Assembly (NCBI GenBank): GCA_036387135.1
Contig: DASVUH010000069.1
Span: 21,585-85,584 of the forward strand
Direction of reading: 5' to 3'
Origin: JALZCH01 sp036387135
GTDB taxonomy: Bacteria; Acidobacteriota; Blastocatellia; Pyrinomonadales; Pyrinomonadaceae
Length of the DNA: 64,000 nt
Below, piece after piece: positions 16,465 to 24,646 of this stretch; within the stretch, counting starts at the first letter, position 1, and each line of letters begins with the position of its first letter. The position numbers and the translations under genes are program-made. The notes under the pieces were generated by a model that worked only from the letters and a program-made list of their open reading frames with translations, ran no database searches and was not told the origin of the DNA.

Positions 16465-16872
16465 CTAAAACCGCTGGACCCCGGGAGTTGTCCAGAACAA
16501 TTCGCCATCCTCCGTCGGTTTGTTTACGCAATGTTCCGCCAAGCTCGCCACTTCTGCCGCTAATTTATCCGGGTCAACGGGTTTTGGGATGTGTGTTTGA
16601 AAACCTGTGTCGAGCGCGCGAAGCCGATCTTCTTCTCTGACATACGCGGTTAGAGCCGTTGCGGGAACGCCGCCTTCTTCCGGTTTTAAGGCGCGAATTT
16701 TGCGAATCAGCGAATAACCGTCTTCGTTGGGCATTCCCAAAATAATCAGCGAGGTCAGGTCGAGACTGAATGAGAAAAGCCGCGAAATCGTAATTGTAGT
16801 CAGCAAAACGAGGGCAAACGCCCCTAATGCCAATCCGTACCGACCCGCGATTGATAGAAAATTTTTCAACAT
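16465..16872 (-). pseudogene. Internally deleted hybrid histidine kinase (N-terminal TM joined to C-terminal receiver half)
   Basis: A 135-residue frame. The start LKNFLSIAGRYGLALGAFAL resembles the first membrane helix of DUF4118-type sensor kinases. It runs directly into the second half of a response-regulator receiver: LGMPNEDGYSLIRKIRAL, then VPATALTAYVREEDRLRALD and the conserved Lys in HIPKPVDPD. The PAS/HisKA/ATPase parts and the first half of the receiver are missing, and the phosphoacceptor Asp expected before GMP is replaced by a hydrophobic residue. An in-frame deletion within one long hybrid kinase gene explains this. A functional signalling role is unlikely. Confidence 0.7.
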
Positions 16873-16960
16873 TGTTGCCCGGTTGCTTCGAGCTTAGTAC
16901 GGCTTGATATACTACACTTTCGACATTTATAAGCAAAATTATTCAGTAATAAAAACAACA

Positions 16961-17431
16961 TTACCAGCGATGATAAGCGGGATGCCCCGGTTTGACAGCG
17001 ACGAATGTGCCTCGACAAGTGGCGCAGATTTCGCCGCCCGCTTCAAGCTCGGATTCAACAATGGCTTTTCTTTCCGACGATTCGACGACGCGGGCGCGCA
17101 AAGTGATTGCGCCGTCAAGCGGAATCGGGCGCAAAAGTTTAACCGAATATTCGGCTGTGACGGTGCAATCGGGTGCGTCTTTGTTGTTCTTTTTCATCAA
17201 ATGATAAGCGGCAGCCCAGTTTGAATGACAATCGAGTAAAGTTCCGGTGATTCCGCCGGAAAGCATTCCGGGAAAGGCTTCGTGATGTTTTTCGGCGCGC
17301 CATTCAGCAACGGTTTCCGCGTCGCTCGCGGCAAAACTGCGGATTCGCAAACCTTTTTCATTGGAAACACCGCATCCGAAGCAAACGCCTGCGGGCGCGT
17401 AAGTTTCCTGCAAACTTTTTTCGTCGGTCAT
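16961..17431 (-). CDS. PaaI/4HBT-type hotdog thioesterase
   Basis: A 156-residue protein from ATG 17431; six further codons are open upstream but lack an ATG. The start CFGCGVSNEKGLRI is typical of this subgroup, and the hotdog core shows GMLSGGITGTLLDCHSNWAAAYHL with the acidic residue on the central helix. Members hydrolyse acyl-CoA thioesters; the substrate is unknown. CATCRG near the C-terminus adds a Cys pair. It is flanked by a terminator at 17455 and stands alone. Confidence 0.8.
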   Translation of the reverse strand: MTDEKSLQETYAPAGVCFGCGVSNEKGLRIRSFAASDAETVAEWRAEKHHEAFPGMLSGGITGTLLDCHSNWAAAYHLMKKNNKDAPDCTVTAEYSVKLLRPIPLDGAITLRARVVESSERKAIVESELEAGGEICATCRGTFVAVKPGHPAYHRW

Positions 17432-17454
17432 AGCGGCAAATATTAACACAAATA

Positions 17455-17488
17455 AAAAAACCTTTCGGAATATTCCAAAAGGTTTTTT
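17455..17488 (-). terminator. Terminator after the ECF sigma factor gene
   Basis: AAAAAACCTTT (17455-17465) pairs with AAAGGTTTTTT (17478-17488) around an inner GGAATATTCC palindrome. On the minus strand it ends in a T-run. Confidence 0.8.
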
Positions 17489-17518
17489 GCGGGTGAGGAC
17501 AATTGTAAAATGTTTAAA

Positions 17519-18196
17519 TTACCAGGACAAAGCTAATTTCGGCGCGCTTTTCTTTTGCAAAAGTTTTCGCATTTTAAGACGCGCTTTGTGCAATTGCGAT
17601 TTGGAAGTTCCCACCGAACAACCTAAAATTCTCGCTACTTCTTCGTGTTCGTAGCCTTCGATGTCATGCAGCACGAAAACGTTGCGATAACCCGGAGGAA
17701 GCTGCTTGATTGCATTATCAAGCGCGATTTTGTCAACCACCGGCATTTTTTGCGCATTCTCCGTGCCGTGAACGATTTGCACCGGAGTTTCGCCTTCTTC
17801 CGTCGTTTTTTCGTATTTAACCGAGCGTTTGCGGAAATGCATCAACACCTGGTTAACAGTCATTCTATGAAGCCAAGTTGTAAAAGCAGAATCACCGCGG
17901 AAACTGCCGATTTTTCGATAAAGCTGAATAAAAACTTCCTGAGTTAAATCTTCAGCCTCGGTCGGGTTTTGCAGCATTCTGAGGCAAACGCTGTAAACGC
18001 GCCGATGATGTCTTGAGTAAATTTCTTCAAAAGCAGTCAGGTCGCCGTTTGAAGCACGCTGCGCCAAGGTGAAATCGGTGCTGGCGTCATAATTAATTTC
18101 TTCGGTTTCTTGAGTTTCTCGTTCGATTTTTTCCACATCGCCGCCCACGGCGGGCGTCGCATCTTGTAAAACCGGAAATGTTAATGTATTCATCAT
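17519..18196 (-). CDS. ECF-type RNA polymerase sigma factor
   Basis: About 225 residues. Region 2 is FTLAQRASNGDLTAFEEIY through TEAEDLTQEVFIQLYRKI and TWLHRMTVNQVLMHFRK. Region 4 is IKQLPPGYRNVFVLHDIEG then HEEVARILGCSVGTSKSQLH. Region 3 is absent, which defines the ECF class. It has an acidic N-terminal extension of about 45 residues. The ATGATG at 18196/18193 is preceded by AAGGGG. No anti-sigma gene is adjacent. The intergenic region upstream has a symmetric pair of GGAAC-N17-GTC boxes, as RpoE-type factors recognise, one facing each way, so it probably activates itself and the divergent exported-protein gene. Confidence 0.9.
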   Translation of the reverse strand: MMNTLTFPVLQDATPAVGGDVEKIERETQETEEINYDASTDFTLAQRASNGDLTAFEEIYSRHHRRVYSVCLRMLQNPTEAEDLTQEVFIQLYRKIGSFRGDSAFTTWLHRMTVNQVLMHFRKRSVKYEKTTEEGETPVQIVHGTENAQKMPVVDKIALDNAIKQLPPGYRNVFVLHDIEGYEHEEVARILGCSVGTSKSQLHKARLKMRKLLQKKSAPKLALSW

Positions 18197-18368
18197 TTTT
18201 CGTATTCCCCTTGCTGGTTCTTGTAGTAGCAATATTTATGCCACATGGTAAATTACGTTCCAGACACAAAACTGGTTTTTAATTACACGCCTTAACTTCA
18301 AATTAGTTCCAGCGAACTTTAACGAAAGTCTTTCATCTAAACCAAAGCGTATAACGCCTGACTTATTT

Positions 18369-18402
18369 GACACGCGGGGAACTTTTTTGTTCCCGCCGCG
18401 TC
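18369..18402. promoter_or_regulatory. Symmetric two-way ECF-sigma promoter
   Basis: On the plus strand GGAAC (18378-18382), 17 bases, GTC (18400-18402). On the minus strand GGAAC (18393-18389), 17 bases, GTC (18371-18369). Both are followed by AAA. The boxes lie in one imperfect dyad (18366-18405), so -35 and -10 elements of the two directions interleave. The spacing fits RpoE-like consensus promoters. Confidence 0.6.
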
Positions 18403-18457
18403 AAAATATATCAATGTCCCGTGTTTGATTGTTCCAGATGGGAGACACACAAGAAAC

Positions 18458-19219
18458 GTGAGAAAATTTTTACTGTCGCTGATTGTTTTAACTTTGCTTT
18501 CTATCGCAGCTTTGGCGCAGAACCAAAGTGTCGAAATTTCATCTCCGCAGACGACGAAAGTCGAATTGGCTGACGACGGCATTCCGGTTTTAGTCAAGCA
18601 TTTGCCCGATTGGGAAACGGCGCAAAAACGCGCACGGCTTGCGACAAATTTGCCGGAATTGCAGAGCGCGGCGGGAAATCGTCCGATTTTGGAAACCACC
18701 GATTTTATAGGCGGAGTCGAAGCGGTCGCGGCGAGCTACGATGAGGGAAAACTGGTCATCGTCGAGTATCCGACGGCGCAGGGCGCGGTTGAGGCGGACG
18801 CCGAAATAAAAGAAAAATTAAATGATTCGCCGCAAACAATTTATCGAAAAGTCGGAAATTACTCTGTGTTTGTTTTCGATGCGGCGGATGAACGCGCGGC
18901 AAACAGTCTGATTGACAAGGTTGCATACGAAAAACAAGTTCAATGGCTCAGCGACAACCCGATTCCGCTGCTGAAAGCGCAGCGCGCATACGCCGTTACT
19001 ACGTCGGATATTATCCTGGTTACGTTTAAAGCAATCGGAATTGCGGTTGTCGCGGCTTTCTTTATCGGCGGAATTTTCGGAGCTGTTATATTCCGCCATC
19101 GCAGACGCGGGCAGGATTCAGCCGACATCTTTACGGATGCGGGCGGAATGATGCGCCTGAATTTAGACGAATTAACGCCGCAAACAAACCCTGCTCGCTT
19201 AATCGGAGACGGACAATAG
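18458..19219 (+). CDS. Exported, C-terminally anchored protein of unknown function
   Basis: About 253 residues from GTG 18458, which gives a clean signal peptide RKFLLSLIVLTLLSIAALA then QNQ; an in-frame TTG at 18425 would spoil it. The middle (residues 25-180) is an alpha/beta domain with GGVEAVAASYDEGKLVIVEY and YRKVGNYSVFVFDA. One membrane segment follows (GIAVVAAFFIGGIFGAVIF), then a cytoplasmic tail of about 45 residues starting RHRRRG. I do not recognise the family. It is divergent from the ECF sigma gene and has a GGAAC-N17-GTC box upstream, so it is probably part of that regulon, perhaps as an envelope-stress component. Confidence 0.65.
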   Translation: MRKFLLSLIVLTLLSIAALAQNQSVEISSPQTTKVELADDGIPVLVKHLPDWETAQKRARLATNLPELQSAAGNRPILETTDFIGGVEAVAASYDEGKLVIVEYPTAQGAVEADAEIKEKLNDSPQTIYRKVGNYSVFVFDAADERAANSLIDKVAYEKQVQWLSDNPIPLLKAQRAYAVTTSDIILVTFKAIGIAVVAAFFIGGIFGAVIFRHRRRGQDSADIFTDAGGMMRLNLDELTPQTNPARLIGDGQ

Positions 19220-19233
19220 TCTAAAGAATTATT

Positions 19234-19318
19234 GAAACGCAGAGGCGCCGAGACGCAGAGAAAAATAAAACGGAGATTTTAAGAATCTTTTAATCATTTT
19301 CTCTGCGTCTCTGCGTTA
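19234..19318. repeat. Inverted repeat with octamer-unit arms (ACGCAGAG type)
   Basis: GAGACGCAGAGAAAA (19250-19264) pairs perfectly with 19297-19311. The left side carries octamers ACGCAGAG, GCGCCGAG, ACGCAGAG, and the right side two complementary units. It lies between convergent genes, so it may also terminate transcription. Related to the element at 12756. Confidence 0.75.
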
Positions 19319-19327
19319 AAATTGTAG

Positions 19328-20455
19328 TCAAGGCAAAGCGGCAATTAGTTTTTCGATTTCTTCGCGCGTGTTGTAAATATGCGGTGCAATGCGCAGACGG
19401 TCGCCGCGCGGTGCGACGATGATGTTTTGGCGCTGGAGATGTTTGTAAAGCCGCATCGCTTCGACGCCGTTTCGGCTGCGGATACAGACAATCGGCGATT
19501 TTTCGTTTTCACGACGCGAGCTGACTAATTCATATTTTTCTTTGTCCAAACTTTCGCATAGAAAATCGCCCAAACCGAGCAAATATTTATTTATTCCCGC
19601 AACGCCCAATTCGGTTAACAATTTCAGATTCGCTTCGAGCGCATAAAAAAGCGCGGAGGCAAAAGTTCCGGTTTCCCAGGCGAGCGCGCCCGGTTTAAAT
19701 TGCTGTTCAAAATTTGAATAATCTTCCGGCTGCTCGACGCTGATCCAGCCGACGAGCGTCGGTTCGATTCGCGCCCGCGCGCGGTCGGAAAGATAAATGT
19801 AACCGATTCCTTCGGGCGACATCAGCCATTTGTGGCTGGCTCCGGCGGCGGCGTCAATCAAATCCGCCTCGACATCAATCGGCACAACGCCCGCCGCTTG
19901 AATCGCGTCAACGATTAATAAAGCGTCAACGGCTCGCGCCGCTTCGCCGATTCTTTTTAAATCCGCTCGAAAACCCGAAGCGTATTGAACCGCGCTGATT
20001 GCGACGACGCGGGTTTTTTCGTCTATTAAAGAAATGAATTCGTCCGAATCAATGCGCCCATTTTCGCGTTCCGGGCAAAAACGCAATTCGACATTTTCGG
20101 TGTCGCGGATTCGCCGCCAGGCGTAAACGTTTGAAGGAAACTCGTTTTGAAAAGTGACTATGTTATCGCCCGCGTTCCATTTTAAACCGTTGGCGATTGT
20201 CGAAAGCGCGTCGGAAGTGTTTCGCAAGAAGGCGATTTGTTCCGGTTGCGCATTGATTAAACCAGCGAGAAGGCGTCGGCAATTTTCCTTGCGCCCGACC
20301 CATTGACGATAGTTGCGCGAGCCGTACATTTGAACGTCTCGAAGCTGTTCGTTGATCGCCTCGATTGCGATTGTCGGCGGAGGCGAGACCGCCGCGCTGT
20401 TTAAATAGATGTATTCTTTGGTAATCGGAAACAACCGACGTATTTCTTCGTTCAT
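19328..20455 (-). CDS. Aminotransferase class V, cysteine-desulfurase-like PLP enzyme
   Basis: About 375 residues from ATG 20455; an upstream in-frame TTG at 20503 would add 16 residues without a visible SD. The PLP Lys lies in GASHKWLMSPEGIGYIYL, preceded by the cofactor Asp in LIVDAIQAAGVVPIDV. The N-terminus YIYLNSAAVSPPP and FLRNTSDALSTIANGL are typical of the CsdA/isopenicillin-N-epimerase-like branch. The flexible loop Cys of true cysteine desulfurases is not evident, so desulfurase activity is uncertain. It faces the preceding gene across an inverted repeat and is divergent from lepB. Confidence 0.82.
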   Translation of the reverse strand: MNEEIRRLFPITKEYIYLNSAAVSPPPTIAIEAINEQLRDVQMYGSRNYRQWVGRKENCRRLLAGLINAQPEQIAFLRNTSDALSTIANGLKWNAGDNIVTFQNEFPSNVYAWRRIRDTENVELRFCPERENGRIDSDEFISLIDEKTRVVAISAVQYASGFRADLKRIGEAARAVDALLIVDAIQAAGVVPIDVEADLIDAAAGASHKWLMSPEGIGYIYLSDRARARIEPTLVGWISVEQPEDYSNFEQQFKPGALAWETGTFASALFYALEANLKLLTELGVAGINKYLLGLGDFLCESLDKEKYELVSSRRENEKSPIVCIRSRNGVEAMRLYKHLQRQNIIVAPRGDRLRIAPHIYNTREEIEKLIAALP

Positions 20456-20589
20456 CTGAAACGTGCCGAAGGGTGAAAATCTGTTAAAATAATCTTTTGA
20501 CAAATTGGCACGAAAATCGCTAATTTGGCAAACTAAAGACGGTGGCGGATCGAGTTTAAACGCCCGTTTTTTAAGATTATAAAAGTTTT

Positions 20590-21321
20590 ATGTTTAATAA
20601 CCCAAAAGACCGGGTTCCTCAATTCGGTTTAATGCTGGCGGAAGACGACCAGATTATTGATGTTCAACAATTGCGTCGCGAAACCAGACGCGGTTTGTGG
20701 TCTGAAGTCGGAGTTTTCGTCCGCGACATTTTGTTTGCGCTCTGCGTGATGATTTTAATCGGCGTGTTTATCGTCCAGCCCGTCGCGGTCGAAGGCACTT
20801 CGATGCTGCCCGAACTGCACAACGGCGAGCGTCTGCTGGTTAATAAATTGATTTATTACAAATCCGACGCGCTCAAAGAATACGGTTTTCCCGCGCTCGA
20901 ACGCGGTGATGTCGTCGTTTTCTGGTTTCCGAATAATCCCGATCAAAGTTTCGTCAAGCGCGTCATCGGTTTGCCGGGCGAAACCGTCGAGATGAGGAGC
21001 GGCGTGTTTTATATTGACGGAAAAGAATTGAAAGAGCCGTATTTAGACCCCGAACACAACACGGCGCACATCAGTATGCCGCCGAAAAGGGTTGATGCGC
21101 ATTATTATTTCGTGGTCGGCGACAACCGCGATAATTCTTACGATTCGCGCAATTGGGGACTTGTGCCGGAAAAATACATTTACGGCAAAGCGATGTTTCG
21201 CTATTATCCGCTCAACGGTTTCGGGTTTATCACGCACGGCAAAACCGAGTTCAACGGGGCAGCGGCTTCCGGCAATCCGAGTTCTTTCGCGGACTCGCCA
21301 AACGAATACATTTCAAGATAA
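20590..21321 (+). CDS. lepB: Signal peptidase I
   Basis: Cleaves signal peptides of exported proteins at the outer face of the inner membrane. A single membrane segment (about residues 44-63) precedes the catalytic Ser71 in VEGTSMLPEL. The general-base Lys122 is in SFVKRVIGLPGE, and box E is GDNRDNSYDSRNWG. The cytoplasmic N-terminus of about 40 residues is longer than in minimal SipS-type enzymes. A strong hairpin with T-run follows the stop, immediately before carA. Confidence 0.95.
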   Translation: MFNNPKDRVPQFGLMLAEDDQIIDVQQLRRETRRGLWSEVGVFVRDILFALCVMILIGVFIVQPVAVEGTSMLPELHNGERLLVNKLIYYKSDALKEYGFPALERGDVVVFWFPNNPDQSFVKRVIGLPGETVEMRSGVFYIDGKELKEPYLDPEHNTAHISMPPKRVDAHYYFVVGDNRDNSYDSRNWGLVPEKYIYGKAMFRYYPLNGFGFITHGKTEFNGAAASGNPSSFADSPNEYISR

Positions 21322-21332
21322 TTTAAAAAAAC

Positions 21333-21360
21333 AACGCCGACCGAAAAAGTCGGCGTTTTT
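21333..21360 (+). terminator. Terminator or attenuator directly upstream of carA
   Basis: AACGCCGAC (21333-21341) pairs perfectly with GTCGGCGTT (21349-21357), and T continues to 21360. Only 7 bases separate it from the carA ATG, leaving no room for a promoter after it, so carA transcripts must pass through this hairpin or begin within it. Confidence 0.8.
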
Positions 21361-21367
21361 AGTAAAA

Positions 21368-22468
21368 ATGAATTTATCAAAAACTGCTTTGCTTGTTTTG
21401 GAAGACGGACGCGCGTTTCGCGGTCGCTCGTTCGGTTTTGACGGCGAGATGTGCGGCGAAATCGTTTTTAACACTTCGATGAGCGGTTATCAGGAAGTTT
21501 TGACCGATCCTTCCTACGCCGGACAAATCGTTTGTATGACTTACCCGCTGATCGGCAATTATGGCGTTAATGCCGAGGACGCGGAATCGGCTCGCCCCTG
21601 GGTTTCCGGTTTCGTAGTCCGCGAAGCAAGCCGCATCGCTTCAAACTGGCGCGCGGAAGAAACGCTCGATTCATATTTAAAACGCTGGAACATCGTCGGC
21701 ATCGAACACATTGACACGCGCGCTCTCGTTCGCCACATCCGCGACAAAGGCGCGATGAGCGCCTGCATTTCTTCCATTGATTTAGACGAAACGAGCTTGC
21801 TCGAAAAAGCCAAAAATTCCGTTCCGATGACTAATCGAGATTTGGCGAGCGAAGTGACGACCGATGAGCCTTACGAATTTGCACCCAAAGGCGACGAGCG
21901 TTTTCACATCGTCTGTTACGATTTCGGAGTTAAGAAAAACATTTTGCACGAGCTGGCGGATCTCGGCTGCCGCGTCACGGTCGTACCGGCGGATACATCC
22001 GCGCAAGCGGTTCTTGAATACAAACCCGACGGCATTTTTCTCTCAAACGGTCCGGGCGATCCGGCGGCAATGAATCAGGCAGTTGAAGAAATCCGCAATC
22101 TGGCAAATTCCGGCACGCCGACTTTCGGGATTTGTTTCGGGCATCAGCTTTTAGGACGCGCTTTCGGCGGCACGACTCACAAATTGCTTTTCGGTCATCG
22201 CGGCGGAAATCAGCCGGTCAAAGATTTGCGCGCCGGAAACATTGAAATCACTTCGCACAATCACGGTTTCGCCGTCGTCGCCGAAAGCCTACCGCCCGAA
22301 GTCGAAGTCACGCACATCAATCTCAACGACAACTGCTGCGAAGGAATGCAGCATAAAACTTTGCCCGTCTTTTCCGTGCAATATCACCCGGAAGCCGCGC
22401 CCGGTCCTCACGACGCCGCGCATCATTTTCGCCGTTTTATCGAATTGATGGAACGCTCGCGGAATTAA
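21368..22468 (+). CDS. carA: Carbamoyl-phosphate synthase small (glutaminase) subunit
   Basis: Supplies ammonia from glutamine to CarB for carbamoyl phosphate, used in arginine and pyrimidine synthesis. It has 366 residues, the usual length. The N-terminal domain has GRSFGFDGEMCGEIVFNTSMSG; the class I amidotransferase domain has the nucleophile Cys in FGICFGHQLLGRAFGG and the His/Glu pair in QYHPEAAPGPHD. The start is ATG 21368 by homology; the frame is open for 276 bases upstream, inside lepB. No SD is visible, and a terminator-like hairpin sits just before it, so regulation by attenuation is plausible. carB is not in the window. Confidence 0.95.
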   Translation: MNLSKTALLVLEDGRAFRGRSFGFDGEMCGEIVFNTSMSGYQEVLTDPSYAGQIVCMTYPLIGNYGVNAEDAESARPWVSGFVVREASRIASNWRAEETLDSYLKRWNIVGIEHIDTRALVRHIRDKGAMSACISSIDLDETSLLEKAKNSVPMTNRDLASEVTTDEPYEFAPKGDERFHIVCYDFGVKKNILHELADLGCRVTVVPADTSAQAVLEYKPDGIFLSNGPGDPAAMNQAVEEIRNLANSGTPTFGICFGHQLLGRAFGGTTHKLLFGHRGGNQPVKDLRAGNIEITSHNHGFAVVAESLPPEVEVTHINLNDNCCEGMQHKTLPVFSVQYHPEAAPGPHDAAHHFRRFIELMERSRN

Positions 22469-22556
22469 GAAGAGGAGAAAAGGAGAAAAGGAGAAAAGGA
22501 ATTGAAGGATTTTTGTCATTGTTTCCTCTTCTCCTCTTCTCCTCTTCTCCTCTTCT
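22469..22556. repeat. Inverted arrays of octamers (GGAGAAAA / TCTCCTCT)
   Basis: Four purine-rich octamers at 22470-22500 face four pyrimidine-rich octamers at 22523-22556. Complementarity is 7 of 8 per unit. The element fills the gap between convergent carA and the AI-2E-type gene. Confidence 0.75.
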
Positions 22557-22559
22557 AAT

Positions 22560-23828
22560 CTACTCAGATTGTTTTTCCTCGATTCGGGCTTTCATATCAA
22601 TTTCTTTTAATTTTTGCGCCGCGACTTCAACCGCCTGATCGGTTTTCCCTTCATCGAGCAATTCTGCAACGATTCCCCGGCTGCCGCGATGTTCGAGCAG
22701 ATGCCGATAAGTGACCGTAATCATAGCGACGACCGGAATCGCCAGAAAAATTCCGGTCGCTCCGGCAAGCTCGCCGCCGCCCAAAATAGCTAGAATAATT
22801 GCCAGCGGATGCAAATGGATGCCTTCGCCGACAATTCGCGGATAAAAAACGTAATCCTGCAAGATTCGCAAAACTCCGAGAAAAATGACGACCGCAATTG
22901 CTTCGCCCGAAGATTCCAACCCGGCAATCGAAGTTGCCAGAACGGCGATGGAGAGCGGACCGACCATCGGAATAAATTCGGCGACGGCGGCAAGCAAACC
23001 GAGCAGGAGAGCATAATTAACGCCGATAGCATAAAAACCGATGGTGCAAACTGTGCCGATCAGAAAACAGGAAATAAGCTGCGCCCGCATATAAGCGCGC
23101 AAAGTTTTGTTGATGTCCTGAAAAAACAGCTCGGCGCGCCCGCGCATTCGCCCGCGCGGAAACGCCCGGACGGCGGCGAGCCGAAACAAATCGGCGTCTC
23201 TCAGAACAAAAAAACCGAGAATCGGAATTAAAACCAGCCAGGGCAAAAATGTCACCGAACTGAGCAAAATATTTCCGATTTCAGCCGTCGCATATTCGCC
23301 CATTGACGACGCGACTCTGGTTACGCCGTCCTGCAATTCCTGTCTAATCGCGGGCGGAATCCCTAGACGCTGATAACGCCGGTTGATTTCATCAAAGCGT
23401 GTGCGAATCGTTTCCGCGTAGGTCGGCGCTTGCTGCGCAAACTGCGTTACCTGTTCGCTGATAAGGGGGAAAAGATAAGCCGCCGACGCCCATAAAACCG
23501 CAAAAATAAAAAGATAAGTGATTCCGATGGCGAGCGAGCGAGGCATCCAGCGCCCGGCGTTCCGCTCCACAAAAGGACGCTGAATCATTTCAATCAGCGG
23601 CGCGACCAGATAAGCGAAGAAAATCGCTAAAACAATGAGCAGAATCAATCCGCTCAGCCAGTAAACCATAAAGCCGAGAATCAAAACGATCAGCAAAATC
23701 CCCAAAATCGTCACAACAATGCGCGTAATCGCGCGCACCGACGGATTAAACTCGGCTTGTTCGAGCGGCGAAATATCCGCCATGCCGTTTGTTTCGTCTG
23801 CGACTCGCTGTTCCGGCTTGTCAATCAT
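22560..23828 (-). CDS. AI-2E family transporter (PerM/YdiK-like)
   Basis: A 422-residue membrane protein with about eight hydrophobic segments. Family marks are FAYLVAPLIEMIQRPFVER after the second helix, the amphipathic central region with VTQFAQQAPTYAETIRTRFD, and the C-terminal block PMVGPLSIAVLATSIAGLES followed by FYPRIVGEGIHLHPLAIILA. Members export small molecules or act as Na+/H+ antiporters; substrate not predictable. A charged C-terminal tail of about 50 residues follows. It is co-directional with the PilZ gene 15 bases upstream, probably one transcript. Confidence 0.85.
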   Translation of the reverse strand: MIDKPEQRVADETNGMADISPLEQAEFNPSVRAITRIVVTILGILLIVLILGFMVYWLSGLILLIVLAIFFAYLVAPLIEMIQRPFVERNAGRWMPRSLAIGITYLFIFAVLWASAAYLFPLISEQVTQFAQQAPTYAETIRTRFDEINRRYQRLGIPPAIRQELQDGVTRVASSMGEYATAEIGNILLSSVTFLPWLVLIPILGFFVLRDADLFRLAAVRAFPRGRMRGRAELFFQDINKTLRAYMRAQLISCFLIGTVCTIGFYAIGVNYALLLGLLAAVAEFIPMVGPLSIAVLATSIAGLESSGEAIAVVIFLGVLRILQDYVFYPRIVGEGIHLHPLAIILAILGGGELAGATGIFLAIPVVAMITVTYRHLLEHRGSRGIVAELLDEGKTDQAVEVAAQKLKEIDMKARIEEKQSE

Positions 23829-23843
23829 AATTGGCGAGCGATT

Positions 23844-24251
23844 TTAATCGTCAAATTCTTCGGGCGTGCCTGCGGCGGCGATTCTCACGTCTTCGTTTTC
23901 AAAAACCCTTGCGCGCCAATCGTCGAGCGAATCAACCAGCCGCAAAGCGACCTGCGGATGCGCTGCGTTGCGTTCGAGCCGCAAAACTTCGGCTTCGGCG
24001 GCGGCAATTTGTCCTTTTCCCTCGACTTTAAAAATAGCGAGCTGCACTTTGGTGCCGACGCGCGGCAGACGTTTGGGCAAATGCACCAGAGTTCCGTCAA
24101 CGCCGACGTTTTCCGTCATTCCTTCTTCCAGCACGCTGATTCCCGTTTCATCCGTCCATTCGACTTTAATCGGCAGGGAAACGACAAACCGCGAGCTAAT
24201 TCTTCTTTCTGCTTCCAAATTTTTTGTCATTTTTTTTGCTGCTAACGCCAT
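23844..24251 (-). CDS. PilZ-domain protein (putative c-di-GMP receptor)
   Basis: About 135 residues. The N-terminal binding loop appears as EAERRISSRFVVSLP (R-x3-R pattern) near residue 14, and the second motif as TENVGVDGTLVHLPKRLP, close to the D/NxSxxG consensus but with VG-DG in place of SxxG. Binding of c-di-GMP is therefore likely but not certain. Start ATG 24251 is chosen; ATG 24230 is equally possible. The following minus-strand gene is an AI-2E-type transporter 15 bases downstream. Confidence 0.75.
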   Translation of the reverse strand: MALAAKKMTKNLEAERRISSRFVVSLPIKVEWTDETGISVLEEGMTENVGVDGTLVHLPKRLPRVGTKVQLAIFKVEGKGQIAAAEAEVLRLERNAAHPQVALRLVDSLDDWRARVFENEDVRIAAAGTPEEFDD

Positions 24252-24646
24252 ATGACGGCGACGCTTGCGAATAATACGCGAAAACAGTGAATTTAGTCTA
24301 TAAAAATTCGCGTCCACAATTAGTAGATAGTACGTATTTTATTCATAAATTTGGAGACCGGATGTTGTCATTAATCACCCACTTGCAAAAAAATGGATGG
24401 AGTGCGCTGGACACAGCCCAATTAGTTGTGGTACGTTCAAAAAGTATTTTGTGGACTGGAACGGTTCGCGGGGTACATTCCTAATCTCGACACGACAATC
24501 AGAGACTTCTTCGTTTTTTAAGAGTCTGGCTTTGGCTGACCCGATTAACTTCCTATGAGCCGAAGTTGCAAACCGCTTTTTTAGCTGTTTCCTGTATTGG
24601 ATCGCGTCGTTGGAAGTTCAATAAACCGAAAAGGAGAAACCCAATA
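24252..24646. other. Intergenic region of 395 bases before the 3D-domain gene
   Basis: It holds the divergent control regions of the PilZ and 3D-domain genes. The last 25 bases carry AAGGAG, the SD of the 3D gene. In other phyla 3D-domain and resuscitation-type hydrolase genes often follow a c-di-AMP (ydaO) riboswitch; I could not match its conserved segments here. No convincing small gene or tRNA was seen. Confidence 0.4.

Noticed and set aside
24287..24484. Small plus-strand frame of 65 codons
   Set aside because: No SD, no family features and odd composition; it lies in the divergent control region of two real genes.
24252..24646. c-di-AMP (ydaO) or c-di-GMP riboswitch before the 3D-domain gene
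   Set aside because: The gene class suggests it, but I could not match the conserved segments of either riboswitch in the 395-base leader.
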